Origin: WTFY01 sp026713925
GTDB taxonomy: Bacteria; Pseudomonadota; Gammaproteobacteria; UBA4575
Length of the DNA stretch: 64,000 nucleotides
Assembly (NCBI GenBank): GCA_963662355.1
Contig: OY759361.1
Location: 868,001-932,000 of the forward strand
Direction: 5' to 3'
Positions 34,599 to 43,820 of this stretch are shown here, one piece after another. The translations under genes were made by a program, and so were the position numbers. Position 1 is the first letter of the stretch, and the number at the start of each line of letters is the position of its first letter. Under the pieces are notes generated by a model. That model was not told where the DNA came from. It made no database searches and saw only the letters and a program-made list of their open reading frames with translations.

Positions 34599-36302
34599 AT
34601 GGGGAAGATTTCAAGACAGGCCTATGCGGAGATGTACGGTCCGACAACCGGTGACCGGCTGCGTCTTGCGGATACAGAGCTACTGGTGGAGGTTGAAAAG
34701 GATTTTGCGATCTACGGTGAGGAAGTGAAGTTCGGGGGTGGCAAGGTCATACGCGATGGAATGGGACAGAGCCAGGCGACCAGCCAGGAGGCTGTTGACA
34801 CCGTTATCACCAATGCACTCATTGTGGATTACTGGGGAATTGTCAAGGCCGATGTAGGGATCAAGGACGGACGTATTGCAGGAATCGGGAAGGCAGGTAA
34901 TCCGGACGTGCAGCCTGGTGTGGATATCCTGGTCGGCCCGGGTACCGAGGCCATTGCCGGGGAAGGACAAATCCTGACAGCCGGGGGAATCGATGCACAC
35001 ATACACTTCATATGCCCGCAGCAGATCGAGGATGCCCTGATGTCCGGAGTGACTACCATGATAGGAGGCGGCACAGGCCCCGCAACGGGAACCAACGCAA
35101 CAACCTGCACACCAGGCCCCTGGAATATTCACCGCATGCTGGAAGCCGCAGACAGCTTGCCCATGAACCTGGGTTTTCTGGGTAAGGGCAACGCCAGCCT
35201 TCCCGGTGCGCTGGATGAGCAGGTGGAGGCCGGTGCAATGGGGCTGAAACTGCATGAAGACTGGGGCACAACGCCTGCAGCCATAGACAATTGCCTGGAG
35301 GTTGCCGAGAAGCATGACGTGCAGGTAGCCATCCACACCGACACCCTGAATGAATCGGGTTTTGTTGAAGATACCATCGCCGCATTCAGGGACCGCGCGA
35401 TACATACGTATCACACGGAAGGCGCTGGAGGCGGGCATGCACCGGACATTATCCGGGTATGTGGATTGGCCAATGTGCTGCCGTCCAGTACCAATCCGAC
35501 CCGGCCTTATACGGTGAACACCATAGACGAGCACCTGGATATGCTGATGGTGTGTCATCATCTGGACCCAAGGATTCCTGAAGATGTGGCCTTTGCCGAG
35601 TCGCGTATCCGCAAGGAAACCATAGCCGCCGAAGACATCCTGCATGACCTTGGAGCGTTCAGCATGATCGCTTCGGATTCCCAGGCCATGGGACGTGTCG
35701 GAGAAGTTATTGTCAGGACCTGGCAAACAGCAAACAAAATGAAGGTCCAGCGCGGTGCATTGCAGGAAGACAGCCCCCGCAATGACAATTTCCGGGTACG
35801 GCGTTATGTTGCCAAGTACACCATCAATCCAGCCATTACGCATGGTATTGCAAACGAAGTCGGGTCGATTGAAGTCGGAAAACTGGCTGATCTTGTGTTA
35901 TGGAAGCCGCCGTTTTTCGGTGTGAAGCCCTCGCTTATTCTGAAAGGGGGGTTCATTGCTGCGGCACCGATGGGTGATCCGAATGCTTCCATCCCGACGC
36001 CGCAACCTGTGCACTACCGGTACATGTTCGGTGCCCAAGGCAAGGCCAACGCCTCCACTTCCCTGACGTTCGTTTCGAAGGCGGCACTGGATGCAGGGAT
36101 AAAAGACCTGCTGCATCTGGAAAAAACAGTCGTTGCGGCCAGCAATACACGCCTGATCCGGAAGAAAGACTTGCACCTGAACACATACCAGCCGCATATC
36201 GATGTGGATCCGCAAACGTACGAAGTGCGTGCGGATGGTGAATTGCTAACCTGCCAACCTGCAGCCACCGTTCCGATGGCACAGAAATACTTCCTGTTCT
36301 GA
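34599..36302 (+). CDS. ureC: Urease alpha subunit
   Basis: 567 residues, catalytic subunit hydrolysing urea to ammonia and carbamate at a di-nickel centre. Nickel ligands and active-site parts are in place: GIDAHIHFI (two His), the carbamylated Lys in GAMGLKLHEDWG, AIHTDTLNES, YHTEGAGGGHAPDI, the mobile-flap MVCHHLDP and SDSQAMGRVGE (Asp ligand). Full length, no frameshift. Confidence 0.98.
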   Translation: MGKISRQAYAEMYGPTTGDRLRLADTELLVEVEKDFAIYGEEVKFGGGKVIRDGMGQSQATSQEAVDTVITNALIVDYWGIVKADVGIKDGRIAGIGKAGNPDVQPGVDILVGPGTEAIAGEGQILTAGGIDAHIHFICPQQIEDALMSGVTTMIGGGTGPATGTNATTCTPGPWNIHRMLEAADSLPMNLGFLGKGNASLPGALDEQVEAGAMGLKLHEDWGTTPAAIDNCLEVAEKHDVQVAIHTDTLNESGFVEDTIAAFRDRAIHTYHTEGAGGGHAPDIIRVCGLANVLPSSTNPTRPYTVNTIDEHLDMLMVCHHLDPRIPEDVAFAESRIRKETIAAEDILHDLGAFSMIASDSQAMGRVGEVIVRTWQTANKMKVQRGALQEDSPRNDNFRVRRYVAKYTINPAITHGIANEVGSIEVGKLADLVLWKPPFFGVKPSLILKGGFIAAAPMGDPNASIPTPQPVHYRYMFGAQGKANASTSLTFVSKAALDAGIKDLLHLEKTVVAASNTRLIRKKDLHLNTYQPHIDVDPQTYEVRADGELLTCQPAATVPMAQKYFLF

Positions 36303-36307
36303 CTGTA

Positions 36308-36784
36308 ATGCTGGTTCTCACTGAACGCGTAGAGTCTACTCATCTGCATAGCCATACGTTGACCCTGGCATTTGAATTGCGGCAGAAGGCACGATTCAAG
36401 ACCCGGTCGGACAGCGGCGAAACAATAGGGGTCATGCTGCCCAGGGGCCGGGTGTTGCGGGGGGGAGACTGCCTGCAAAGCGAAGATGGTGCAGTGACTG
36501 TCAGGGTCATCGCTGCGCTGGAGGAAGTGTCCGTGGCATGCTGTGACGACAAGCTGTTACTCGCCAAAGCCAGCTATCATCTTGGCAACCGGCACATGCC
36601 CTTGCAGATTGAAGAAGGCTGCCTGGTCTACCAGAAAGATCATGTGCTGGATGAAATGGTAAGGAACCTGGGACTTTCTGTGTCACATGAAATGCGCTCC
36701 TTTGAACCGGAGCCGGGTGCCTACGGGGATCACGCTCACCCGCATGATTCTGCACACGATCCTGTTCGCAGCCGTGTCAGTTGA
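36308..36784 (+). CDS. ureE: Urease nickel metallochaperone UreE
   Basis: 158 residues. The N-terminal domain has RGRVLRGGDCLQSEDG, then the metal-binding domain with YHLGNRHMPLQI and KDHVLDEMVRNLG. The C-terminus is His-rich (YGDHAHPHDSAHD), a typical nickel store. It delivers nickel through UreG. Confidence 0.94.
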   Translation: MLVLTERVESTHLHSHTLTLAFELRQKARFKTRSDSGETIGVMLPRGRVLRGGDCLQSEDGAVTVRVIAALEEVSVACCDDKLLLAKASYHLGNRHMPLQIEEGCLVYQKDHVLDEMVRNLGLSVSHEMRSFEPEPGAYGDHAHPHDSAHDPVRSRVS

Positions 36785-36788
36785 AGCA

Positions 36789-37460
36789 GTGAACAACACG
36801 GCAATGCTGAATCTGATGCGGCTGACAAGCCCGTCATTGCCTATCGGAGCATTTGCCTACTCGCAAGGCCTGGAATTTGCCTGTGACCAGGGCTGGGTGC
36901 ATGATGAAGACCGTGCCCTGGACTGGATTGCAGGGCTGTTGCGAAACACGCAGGCCCGTCTGGATGTACCCGTGCTGGGGCGGCTGTTTGATGCCTGGCA
37001 TGCATGCCTGGCAGGCAAGGTGGAGTACTGGAGCCGGTATCTCCTTGCATGCCGCGAATCCAGGGAATTGCGCAGCGAGGACCTTCACCTGGGAAAAGCC
37101 CTTTCAAAACTTCTGGCAGACCTGGGGATTCGCCAGGCAGAGGAAATCATGACGCAGCCGTATGTAACTTATGCCACTGCATTTTCGCTAGCAGCCGTGC
37201 AGTGGCAGATCGCCAAGCCCGATGCATGCAGCGGGTACCTGTGGGCCTGGTGTGAAAATCAGGTGAATGCGTCCATCAAGCTGGTTCCGCTCGGTCAGAC
37301 GGCGGGTCAGCGCATGATTTCATCCCTGGTCAATGAAATCCCGAACTTGGTGCAGGCAGGATTGCAGATGGAAGACGATGATATCGGCGGCACTGCGGTC
37401 GGGCTGGGAATCGCCAGCGCCAATCATGAAACACAGTATTCACGTTTGTTCAGATCCTAG
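36789..37460 (+). CDS. ureF: Urease accessory protein UreF
   Basis: 223 residues from GTG 36789, chosen because it lies 4 bp after ureE and gives VNNTAMLNLMRLTSPSLPIG, the usual UreF beginning; ATG 36804 is the alternative, and the longer frame from 36687 would run inside ureE. Family marks: LPIGAFAYSQGLE, VTYATAFSLAAVQW and QTAGQRMISSLV. GTPase-regulating partner of UreG. Confidence 0.92.
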   Translation: MNNTAMLNLMRLTSPSLPIGAFAYSQGLEFACDQGWVHDEDRALDWIAGLLRNTQARLDVPVLGRLFDAWHACLAGKVEYWSRYLLACRESRELRSEDLHLGKALSKLLADLGIRQAEEIMTQPYVTYATAFSLAAVQWQIAKPDACSGYLWAWCENQVNASIKLVPLGQTAGQRMISSLVNEIPNLVQAGLQMEDDDIGGTAVGLGIASANHETQYSRLFRS

Positions 37461-37466
37461 GGTACG

Positions 37467-38090
37467 ATGATGCCAAAACAAGTCTTGAGAGTAGGAGTAG
37501 GGGGTCCCGTTGGTTCGGGCAAAACTGCATTGTTGAATGCGTTGTGCACGGCAATGCGGGGCGAATATGAGATAGGCGTTGTGACCAACGACATCTACAC
37601 GCGTGAGGATGCAGAGTTTCTGATCAGGCATGAGGCCTTGCCTGAAAACCGGATCAAGGGAGTTGAAACGGGTGGATGCCCGCATACCGCCATTCGCGAG
37701 GATGCCTCAATCAATCTGGCTGCGGTACAAGAGCTTTGCGATGAGTTCCCCGACCTGGACTTTGTGCTGGTGGAAAGTGGCGGCGACAATTTGAGCGCCA
37801 CGTTCAGCCCGGAACTTTCAGACCTGACAATTTACGTGATCGATGTCGCTGCAGGAGACAAGATTCCGCGTAAAGGGGGACCCGGGATTACCAAGTCTGA
37901 CTTGCTGGTGATCAATAAAACGGACCTGGCACCCATGGTTGGTGCATCGCTTGAAGTCATGGAGCGCGATGCAAGGAAAATGCGGGGTGAAAGGCCGTTC
38001 GTGTTTACCAATCTGAAACAACAGGAAGGACTGGAAGAAATCATCCGGTTTATTCGTTCTGAGGGGATGCTGAATAAAGCCGGCGACTGA
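37467..38090 (+). CDS. ureG: Urease accessory GTPase UreG
   Basis: 207 residues: P-loop GGPVGSGKTALL, the nickel-binding CPH in ETGGCPHTAIRED, ESGGDNLSATFSPEL and the guanine motif VINKTDLA. Tandem ATGs at 37467/37470. Last gene of the urea unit. GTP hydrolysis by UreG drives nickel insertion. Confidence 0.96.
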   Translation: MMPKQVLRVGVGGPVGSGKTALLNALCTAMRGEYEIGVVTNDIYTREDAEFLIRHEALPENRIKGVETGGCPHTAIREDASINLAAVQELCDEFPDLDFVLVESGGDNLSATFSPELSDLTIYVIDVAAGDKIPRKGGPGITKSDLLVINKTDLAPMVGASLEVMERDARKMRGERPFVFTNLKQQEGLEEIIRFIRSEGMLNKAGD

Positions 38091-38151
38091 ATCCCGGAGG
38101 TTCCGCCGAATCCAGGCAGGCGATCCAGCCGGGCCTGGTATTTACATCCGT

Positions 38152-38658
38152 CTAGGGTCTATGCCATTCGCAATGCTTCGCCGTGTTGGTTAACCAGTCG
38201 TTTTCCAGGTAATCGACTTGGTATTCGCAGCCACCTTCCACACCAGCAAATTTTCCCGTACCGCCCAAAAACTTCCAGCGACCTGCGCCGCCACCCCCGG
38301 CATCGGTGTTGCCTTCACTCCTTCCTCCCCCCATGTACAGCTTGTCGTTCGAAGCGTCTGTCACAGTGCAGTGTGCTTCAAGGCTGTATTCACTGTCCGA
38401 TTTCTTTGCATAAACCAGGCAAGTCGAGAGGCTGTGTGTGTTTGCGGCAAAAGGATTTCCACTGCTTTCAAGAATGGTAGTCGTTCCGTTGAGGGTACCG
38501 ATGGTGACTGCCCGCCCGGGACGTTCCATCGTGGTGTAGTCGCGGGCCCAGCTGCTGAGCATGCTGAAGCTGCCACTGTCACTGGCGAGGGCGCTTTGGG
38601 CTGTACACAGCAGGGCTGTCAAGACCAGTGCTACAGCGAGACTTTTGTCTGGATGCAT
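38152..38658 (-). CDS. Secreted protein of unknown function, intact paralogue of the relic at 22 kb
   Basis: 168 residues from ATG 38658, which places the signal peptide (LAVALVLTALLCTAQSALAS) at the N-terminus. The mature protein has three cysteines, a Gly-rich region (MGGGRSEGNTDAGGGGAGRW) and GGTGKFAGVEGGCEYQVDY, the type of strand-turn seen in allene-oxide-cyclase-like barrel proteins of bacteria. No enzyme function can be claimed. Convergent with ureG. A truncated copy lies in the tRNA-Phe island at 22147-22920. Confidence 0.75.
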   Translation of the reverse strand: MHPDKSLAVALVLTALLCTAQSALASDSGSFSMLSSWARDYTTMERPGRAVTIGTLNGTTTILESSGNPFAANTHSLSTCLVYAKKSDSEYSLEAHCTVTDASNDKLYMGGGRSEGNTDAGGGGAGRWKFLGGTGKFAGVEGGCEYQVDYLENDWLTNTAKHCEWHRP

Positions 38659-38886
38659 ATCGTTTTCCCGTTTTTCAGATGATGGGCAGCGGTATTGTAT
38701 CGGGTCTGGAATCCATTCCACAAATGGGATTTCCGAAACCGTAGCACCTGCCTGCCACGAAATTACGCGAGTGCTGCATTCGCATCACTTGTGACAGGCA
38801 TTTTCCGACGGCCGTGCGAAGGCTCTAGCAGTCGCAGGCCCTGTCCTGGCAAAGCCTGTGAATCACAGGGATATGGCCTGGTACCT

Positions 38887-39588
38887 TCAGCCCGGTGCAG
38901 TACTTTCCGTGTTGCCCCCAAAACGCTGATAAAACAGGGCGCAAAGGACACCGAGTGCAATCCAGAACACCGCATTGCTGACTAGCGTTGCCACAATAAA
39001 TGCATTTCTCAGTTCTTCAGGTGCCAGCCCCCCGTGTCTCTCAGGATGCGGGGCTCCGAACAGATGGGGCAATACGATCAGCCCGGCTCCGATCAGCTTC
39101 AAATAGCGGTTCGGCTGAAAGGCAAGGATCCAAAGGCCAACAGCTGTTACCGCAACGGTCAGTATCCACCATACCTGGCGCTGCTCCAGTCCCGCTGCAG
39201 CATCGCCCGGCAGCTCCGGCGGCAAACCCAGTGCAGGGGCCAGATTGAATGCGGCAAAACCCGCCAGTCCCCACAGGATTCCATACTGCCATGTAACCCG
39301 CTTGCGCAATGCATAACACGCTGTCAGCAGCAGTCCGAATCCTATCCCCACCAGCATGCTGTTGAGCACTGTCCAGAAGGTTCTCTCCACGCCATCCTTC
39401 GGTGCCCAGGCTTCATCCTCAGCACCATGGGCTGTCTCGCCCTCGCCTCCTCCATCACCTGTTGTTTCATAGGTCTCTGCTTCGAGGATCATGGGGACCA
39501 CTGTGAACTGCTGGATTCCCCCGAGGACCAAGCCTGCAAGGCCTCCTGCCAGCAGGGCTGTCAAGATGATGGTGTTGAAAGTTTTCAT
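38887..39588 (-). CDS. cbtA: Cobalt transporter subunit CbtA
   Basis: 233-residue inner-membrane protein with five to six helices, beginning IILTALLAGGLAGLVLGGIQQ, with TFWTVLNSMLVGIGFGLLLTA and a Pro/His-rich loop PHLFGAPHPERHGG. This is the CbtA family, linked with CbtB to cobalt uptake and usually found under B12 control. Here no B12 riboswitch is seen. The likely client is the cobalt-type thiocyanate hydrolase encoded at 46-48 kb. Follows cbtB by 11 bp. Confidence 0.9.
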   Translation of the reverse strand: MKTFNTIILTALLAGGLAGLVLGGIQQFTVVPMILEAETYETTGDGGGEGETAHGAEDEAWAPKDGVERTFWTVLNSMLVGIGFGLLLTACYALRKRVTWQYGILWGLAGFAAFNLAPALGLPPELPGDAAAGLEQRQVWWILTVAVTAVGLWILAFQPNRYLKLIGAGLIVLPHLFGAPHPERHGGLAPEELRNAFIVATLVSNAVFWIALGVLCALFYQRFGGNTESTAPG

Positions 39589-39599
39589 GCCTTCACCTG

Positions 39600-39788
39600 T
39601 TAATGACAGGGAAAGGCAAGACTGTGACGCAAGTCATGTGCAGCATTGTGGATGACTTCCGACCCGGCAAACCCCACGGCGGCAATGATCAGGGTTCCGA
39701 TCAAAATGGTGGCAGCAATCCCGTAAACGGTCGTCAACGGAAACTGGATTTGAGCAGACAGGTCTTTTGGATTTTGAACTGTATTCAT
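39600..39788 (-). CDS. cbtB: Cobalt transporter subunit CbtB
   Basis: 62 residues from ATG 39788: one membrane helix (VYGIAATILIGTLIIAAVGFAG) followed by the CbtB motif HNAAHDLRHSLAFPCH, whose histidines and cysteine are thought to bind cobalt. First gene of cbtB-cbtA. A second cbtB lies at 51673. Confidence 0.9.
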   Translation of the reverse strand: MNTVQNPKDLSAQIQFPLTTVYGIAATILIGTLIIAAVGFAGSEVIHNAAHDLRHSLAFPCH

Positions 39789-40137
39789 TTCACGCCTCAC
39801 TATTCTTGTCTAGATTAATCAATAAAACCCGGGAGTGTCGGGATATACGGTTCCAGCACCCTGATTGGATTCAGGTGACAACGCTGCACATTGCCACTCG
39901 GCATGAACTAATTCTTCCGACTCCCCCATGATCAGGCGTTGCACGCAGTTTACTGTTTGTTCTGGTGTGCGGTTTGCCTGACAGCTACATAGTTTAGGGA
40001 AAATTAAAAGTGATGCCAATAACTGGACGCAGTCAAAAGCATAGAACAAGACTATGGAATCCGTGAATTCGATAGAAGCATATACGGTCTAATGAAATTC
40101 GGCTCAGCCAGGAACTATCCGGGCCCAGTTTCTGCAG
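39789..40137. other. Upstream region of cbtB, no gene seen
   Basis: About 350 bp. A 76-codon leftward frame (39819-40049) lacks a ribosome site and is not called. No B12 riboswitch core (GCCACTG, CCGGC-type box) is found. The cbtB promoter must be here. Confidence 0.5.
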
Positions 40138-40920
40138 TTACACCTCGACGTAGTGAACTCTGGTATCTATGCAACCTTTTGTGTTCAGCTCAATAAACCG
40201 GTATGCAGGCGGAAGCGTGTCAGTGCAATGCACGCTCGTGCCCGGTTTGAACTGGTGACAGGTTGACGGTGTTGACAGCAAGCGAAGCTTGTCTGACTGC
40301 AGGTCAACTTCCTGATGGACATGTCCAAACAGCACCAGCATGTTGTCGCAGTGCGTGCCCAGGACCTTCAGAAATTCAGCTGGGTTCTGCAATCTGATTT
40401 CATCTAGCCACTGGCTGTTTACCTCCACAGGGGGATGGTGCAGGACAATGATGTTGAACCGGCCTGTGCACTCTTGAAGATGGTCCCCCAGTTGCTGCAG
40501 GCAGTGCCGGGAAATCATGCCGTGATGTTCATTCTTGACCCAGCTGTCAAGCAATACCAGTGAAAACCTGTTGAGGTGGATGATGTTGACTGAGTCTGCC
40601 GGACTGTCAGGGACGACAGATTGCAAAAATTTCGGTGTGTCATGGTTACCGGGGACGCAATACACCGGGATGTCATATTGCCGGATGGCAGACTGGAACA
40701 CTGCATAGCTTTCTTTGGTTCCCGTTTGGGAAATATCGCCCGTAAACAACCAGAAGTCGATATCCGGATAGAACGATGCACAGTGGGTTAAAACTGCTTG
40801 CAGGCTATTTCTCGTATTGAGTTGATCAAAGGTTTCCTCAGCATGATTGAGGATGTGGGTATCCGTGATATGGATAAATCTCAAAGTCTCGTGCTGATAC
40901 GTGTGCGGTTCCTTGTACAT
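40138..40920 (-). CDS. Metallophosphoesterase, CpdA/Icc-like
   Basis: 260 residues with the calcineurin-like metal motifs: ITDTHI (D-x-H), FTGDIS (GD), PGNHD (GNHD), VLHHPP and FGHVHQE (GHxH). Closest in layout to CpdA-type 3',5'-cAMP phosphodiesterases. Cytoplasmic. Substrate not proven. Stands alone on the minus strand. Confidence 0.88.
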   Translation of the reverse strand: MYKEPHTYQHETLRFIHITDTHILNHAEETFDQLNTRNSLQAVLTHCASFYPDIDFWLFTGDISQTGTKESYAVFQSAIRQYDIPVYCVPGNHDTPKFLQSVVPDSPADSVNIIHLNRFSLVLLDSWVKNEHHGMISRHCLQQLGDHLQECTGRFNIIVLHHPPVEVNSQWLDEIRLQNPAEFLKVLGTHCDNMLVLFGHVHQEVDLQSDKLRLLSTPSTCHQFKPGTSVHCTDTLPPAYRFIELNTKGCIDTRVHYVEV

Positions 40921-41093
40921 TGGATGAGATGACCGTGCAGTGTAAAAGACCGGGTGTACGTGGCTGAATGGTTATGTCAGATAGAGCGTATACTAAGGCG
41001 TACAGGGACTGCGTCAATACGGAATTAGATATTGAGGGCACCTGCCTGGGTGCTCTTTTGCATTCTCTGTACTCCCGTAATGGCTGACCCGCC

Positions 41094-41657
41094 TCAAGAA
41101 CCTGCAGTGATGTGACGTCGCAGCCGTTTCAGTGCCCTTGTAAAGACCTGCGGGTCCTGCTTTGACCTTGCCAGGACCAATGCCCCTTGAATGCTGACGA
41201 TAATCTCCTCTGCGGTTTCAGTTGCATCCTGGTCACTGAACCCCTTGCGTTTGAGGGCAGTGGTGAGTGCATCGGTCCATGCACAGAAATACGTGCGGAT
41301 TCTGGCCTCGAACCGATCCCGGGTATCGTCAAGCGCAAAAGCGCCAACCAGGCAGACCCGTTTTCCCGAATGGAAATAGCGGTCCACCGTTTCGAACATG
41401 TTTTGAATGCCGTCTTCGGGTTTGTTGCTGCTGAGAAGCGTTGAAAATACATTGTCCCTGAACCAGTTTGTCACGTCATCCAGCACGGCCTCGGCCATTT
41501 CTTTTTTGCCGTTGGGAAAGAAATGGTACAAGCTGCCCTTGCCAAGGCCCGTCCGTTGCGAAATCTCTGTGAGCGAACTGCCCGAGAAACCATATTCCCT
41601 GAACACTTCCCCGAGTGCCGGAATCGCATCCTGGCGTTCCGCAATTTTGCGTGGCAT
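41094..41657 (-). CDS. TetR/AcrR-family repressor
   Basis: 187 residues: N-terminal helix-turn-helix (FREYGFSGSSLTEISQRTGLGKGSLYHFFPNG) and a C-terminal ligand domain of the YxaF/LmrA kind (VCLVGAFALDD). It follows the SnoaL-like gene by 3 bp, so the pair is one unit. The probable operator is the palindrome at 42152-42167 in front of that unit, giving autoregulation. Confidence 0.92.
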   Translation of the reverse strand: MPRKIAERQDAIPALGEVFREYGFSGSSLTEISQRTGLGKGSLYHFFPNGKKEMAEAVLDDVTNWFRDNVFSTLLSSNKPEDGIQNMFETVDRYFHSGKRVCLVGAFALDDTRDRFEARIRTYFCAWTDALTTALKRKGFSDQDATETAEEIIVSIQGALVLARSKQDPQVFTRALKRLRRHITAGS

Positions 41658-41660
41658 GGA

Positions 41661-42128
41661 TTAGAGGCCCAGTTCAGTCAGTCCGGGATAATCCTCCGGG
41701 CGTGGCCCCTCTCCCCACAAGAATTTCCGTTCGGATTTCTGGATGGGCACGTCGTTGATACTGGCCTCGCGCCTGCGCATCAGACCCCGCTCGTCAAATT
41801 CCCAGTTTTCGTTGCCGTGTGCACGAAACCAGTTCCTGGAATCGTCACGCCATTCGTACTGAAAGCGCACTGCAATCCGATTGTCATGATACGTCCAGAG
41901 TTCCTTGATCAGGTGATAATCCAGTTCACGTGCCCACTTGCGGGTCAGAAACTCCACGATTTCTTCTCGGCCATGTAAAAACTCAGCACGGTTACGCCAG
42001 TGGCTGTCTTCCGTGTACGCCAGTGAAACCTTCTCCGGGTCGCGCAAGTTCCATGCGTTTTCGGCCATTTGGACCTTTTGTGTTGCGGTTTCAAGGGTAA
42101 ATGGTGGGAAGGGGGGGCGGTCGGACAT
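41661..42128 (-). CDS. SnoaL-like / DUF1348 family protein
   Basis: 155 residues: PPFTLETATQKVQMAENAWN, LAYTEDSHWRNRAEF, GREEIVEFLTRKWARELDY, RFQYEWRDDSRNWFRAHGNE and the end GPRPEDYPGLTELGL. This is the NTF2-like DUF1348 family, common in proteobacteria, enzymatic role unknown. Co-transcribed with the TetR repressor that follows. Confidence 0.9.
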   Translation of the reverse strand: MSDRPPFPPFTLETATQKVQMAENAWNLRDPEKVSLAYTEDSHWRNRAEFLHGREEIVEFLTRKWARELDYHLIKELWTYHDNRIAVRFQYEWRDDSRNWFRAHGNENWEFDERGLMRRREASINDVPIQKSERKFLWGEGPRPEDYPGLTELGL

Positions 42129-42151
42129 GGCTGCAACTCCTTAACGTGATT

Positions 42152-42167
42152 TGTACTGATCAGTACA
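42152..42167. promoter_or_regulatory. Probable TetR operator
   Basis: TGTACTGATCAGTACA is a perfect 16-bp palindrome lying 24 bp upstream of the SnoaL-like gene. TetR-family proteins commonly bind such palindromes over the promoter. Confidence 0.65.
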
Positions 42168-42397
42168 GCATATACCAAATAGTACAAAAGCGTAAAAAAA
42201 CATTTGCCGCAGAGAGCAGGAATTTCAGGTTGGAAGGCTGGGTCGCGCATCCCGCCCTTTACATCCCTGATAGGAGCGGTATGATTTTATCTTGTCCGTG
42301 CATGAGCAGGCCGGCGGTTTACCCGCGTACAGGGCATGCAAGATGCTGAAACCGTGGCAAGCATGCAATGCAGCACAAAGAGGCCACTGTAGTCGAG

Positions 42398-43411
42398 ATG
42401 GCACGAATTCAATTCCAGCCCAGTGGGCGCGAGATCACCAGCCGGGATGGCGAAACAGTCTTGGCTGCCGCGCTTCGCAAGGGACTCGTGCTTCCTTACA
42501 GTTGTCGCAGTGGCAGCTGCGGGGTATGTCACGCCCGTCTGATCGCCGGTGAAATTGCTCCAGGGGGCGCGGCATCGGTTGAAGTGCTGGGCGCATCTGC
42601 ATGGGCACGAGATGCCATTTTGCTGTGCCAGGCAGCGGCGAGATCCAGTGAACTGGTCATCGAAGCTAAGGAGGTAGAGGCACTGGCCGGAACTGAGTTT
42701 TGTACACTGCCGGCCCGGGTTCTGCACCTGGAGCCGCTCAGCCATGATGTCACTGCCCTGACTCTCGGCCTGATGAAAGGGCGCGGCACCCTGCGCTTCC
42801 TTGCTGGACAATATGTCGATCTTTTGCTGTGGGACAATCGCCGACGCAGTTACTCCATTGCCAGCCCGCCCCACAACACTGAGTCGGTTGAGTTGCACGT
42901 GCGCAGGGTTCCCGGTGGCAGATTCAGTGAACATGAGCTCAGTACAATCAGGGAGCAGGACCTGCTGCACTTGACGGGGCCTCTTGGTACTTTTTTTCTG
43001 CGCGATAACCCGCGTCCGGTGATCTTCGTGGCCGGTGGTCCAGGATTTGCTCCGATTGCGGCCATGGTTGAAGACTTGCGCATGAACAAAATCCGAAAAT
43101 CCGTCAAGTTCTACTGGGGCGTGCGCTCGAGACGGGATCTGTATCGCCTCGAGCAGGTCGGTCGGTGGGAGCGGGAACTGGGCCTGGGCTTCATTCCCGT
43201 ATTGTCCAAACCGGACCTGGACTGGGAAGGACGGCGCGGCTGGGTGCATGAGGCGATACTGGCTGACTACCCGGACCTGTCGGGAGTGCAGGTGTACACT
43301 AGTGGACCACCGGAGATGATTTCCGCTATCCTTACATCTTTTCCTCAACATGGGCTGTCCGAGGATATGCTGTACTATGACTCATTTGAACCTGCCGTGG
43401 ATACCGCATAA
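42398..43411 (+). CDS. 2Fe-2S/FAD/NAD(P)H oxidoreductase (glucoseen-reductase-like)
   Basis: 337 residues from ATG 42398. A plant-type ferredoxin domain (Cys 36, 41, 44 and 77; PYSCRSGSCGVCHARL) is followed by the FAD domain (RRSYSIASPP) and the NAD domain (VAGGPGFAPIAAM). This layout is shared by CDP-6-deoxy-glucoseen reductase (AscD/RfbI) and the reductases of ring-hydroxylating oxygenases. No sugar or oxygenase gene is nearby, so it is probably a general electron-supplying reductase; its partner is unknown. Confidence 0.88.
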   Translation: MARIQFQPSGREITSRDGETVLAAALRKGLVLPYSCRSGSCGVCHARLIAGEIAPGGAASVEVLGASAWARDAILLCQAAARSSELVIEAKEVEALAGTEFCTLPARVLHLEPLSHDVTALTLGLMKGRGTLRFLAGQYVDLLLWDNRRRSYSIASPPHNTESVELHVRRVPGGRFSEHELSTIREQDLLHLTGPLGTFFLRDNPRPVIFVAGGPGFAPIAAMVEDLRMNKIRKSVKFYWGVRSRRDLYRLEQVGRWERELGLGFIPVLSKPDLDWEGRRGWVHEAILADYPDLSGVQVYTSGPPEMISAILTSFPQHGLSEDMLYYDSFEPAVDTA

Positions 43412-43512
43412 ATAGCATAAATTCTTGCCGTGAGATGTGATAGCCAAACAGGTAGTTTGTCGTTTGCGGAATATCATGCTGAAGGTGGAAATTCACCGTA
43501 CAAGGCTAGATC

Positions 43513-43776
43513 ATGCAACAGTTGATTGACAGATTCGTAGATGTTGTCACGGCAAAGAACAGGCCGTTTCGCATCCTGCTTTTTGGAGGAGTGTTTCTGG
43601 GATTGCTGATTATGAATATCCTGGCGAGGCTGTTTGGTGTGAAAACAAATATCGGCGGGGATATCGATCTGGCAAATGCCGTGCTGATTGTGGTTTCTCT
43701 GCTTGCGGGCTTCGGAATTTCATACAGCGTGGTGCATTTCGCTGACGCCAGCAAGCGCAAGCGAACGGAAAGATAA
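43513..43776 (+). CDS. Small two-helix membrane protein
   Basis: 87 residues with two membrane helices (ILLFGGVFLGLLIMNILARLF and NAVLIVVSLLAGFGISYSVVHF) and a basic C-terminal tail (ASKRKRTER). No family was recognised. AAGG ribosome site before the ATG. Confidence 0.6.
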   Translation: MQQLIDRFVDVVTAKNRPFRILLFGGVFLGLLIMNILARLFGVKTNIGGDIDLANAVLIVVSLLAGFGISYSVVHFADASKRKRTER

Positions 43777-43820
43777 ACCAGTGCAGGTTGGCAAGTAGAA
43801 GCTCAAGCCGCTTTGGGGCG

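Noticed and set aside
39819..40049. 76-codon leftward frame upstream of cbtB
   Set aside because: A hydrophobic start and cysteines are suggestive, but there is no ribosome site or family match.
39789..40137. Possible cobalamin riboswitch in front of cbtB-cbtA
   Set aside because: CbtAB genes are often under B12 riboswitches, but the conserved B12-box and pairing elements were not found on either strand.
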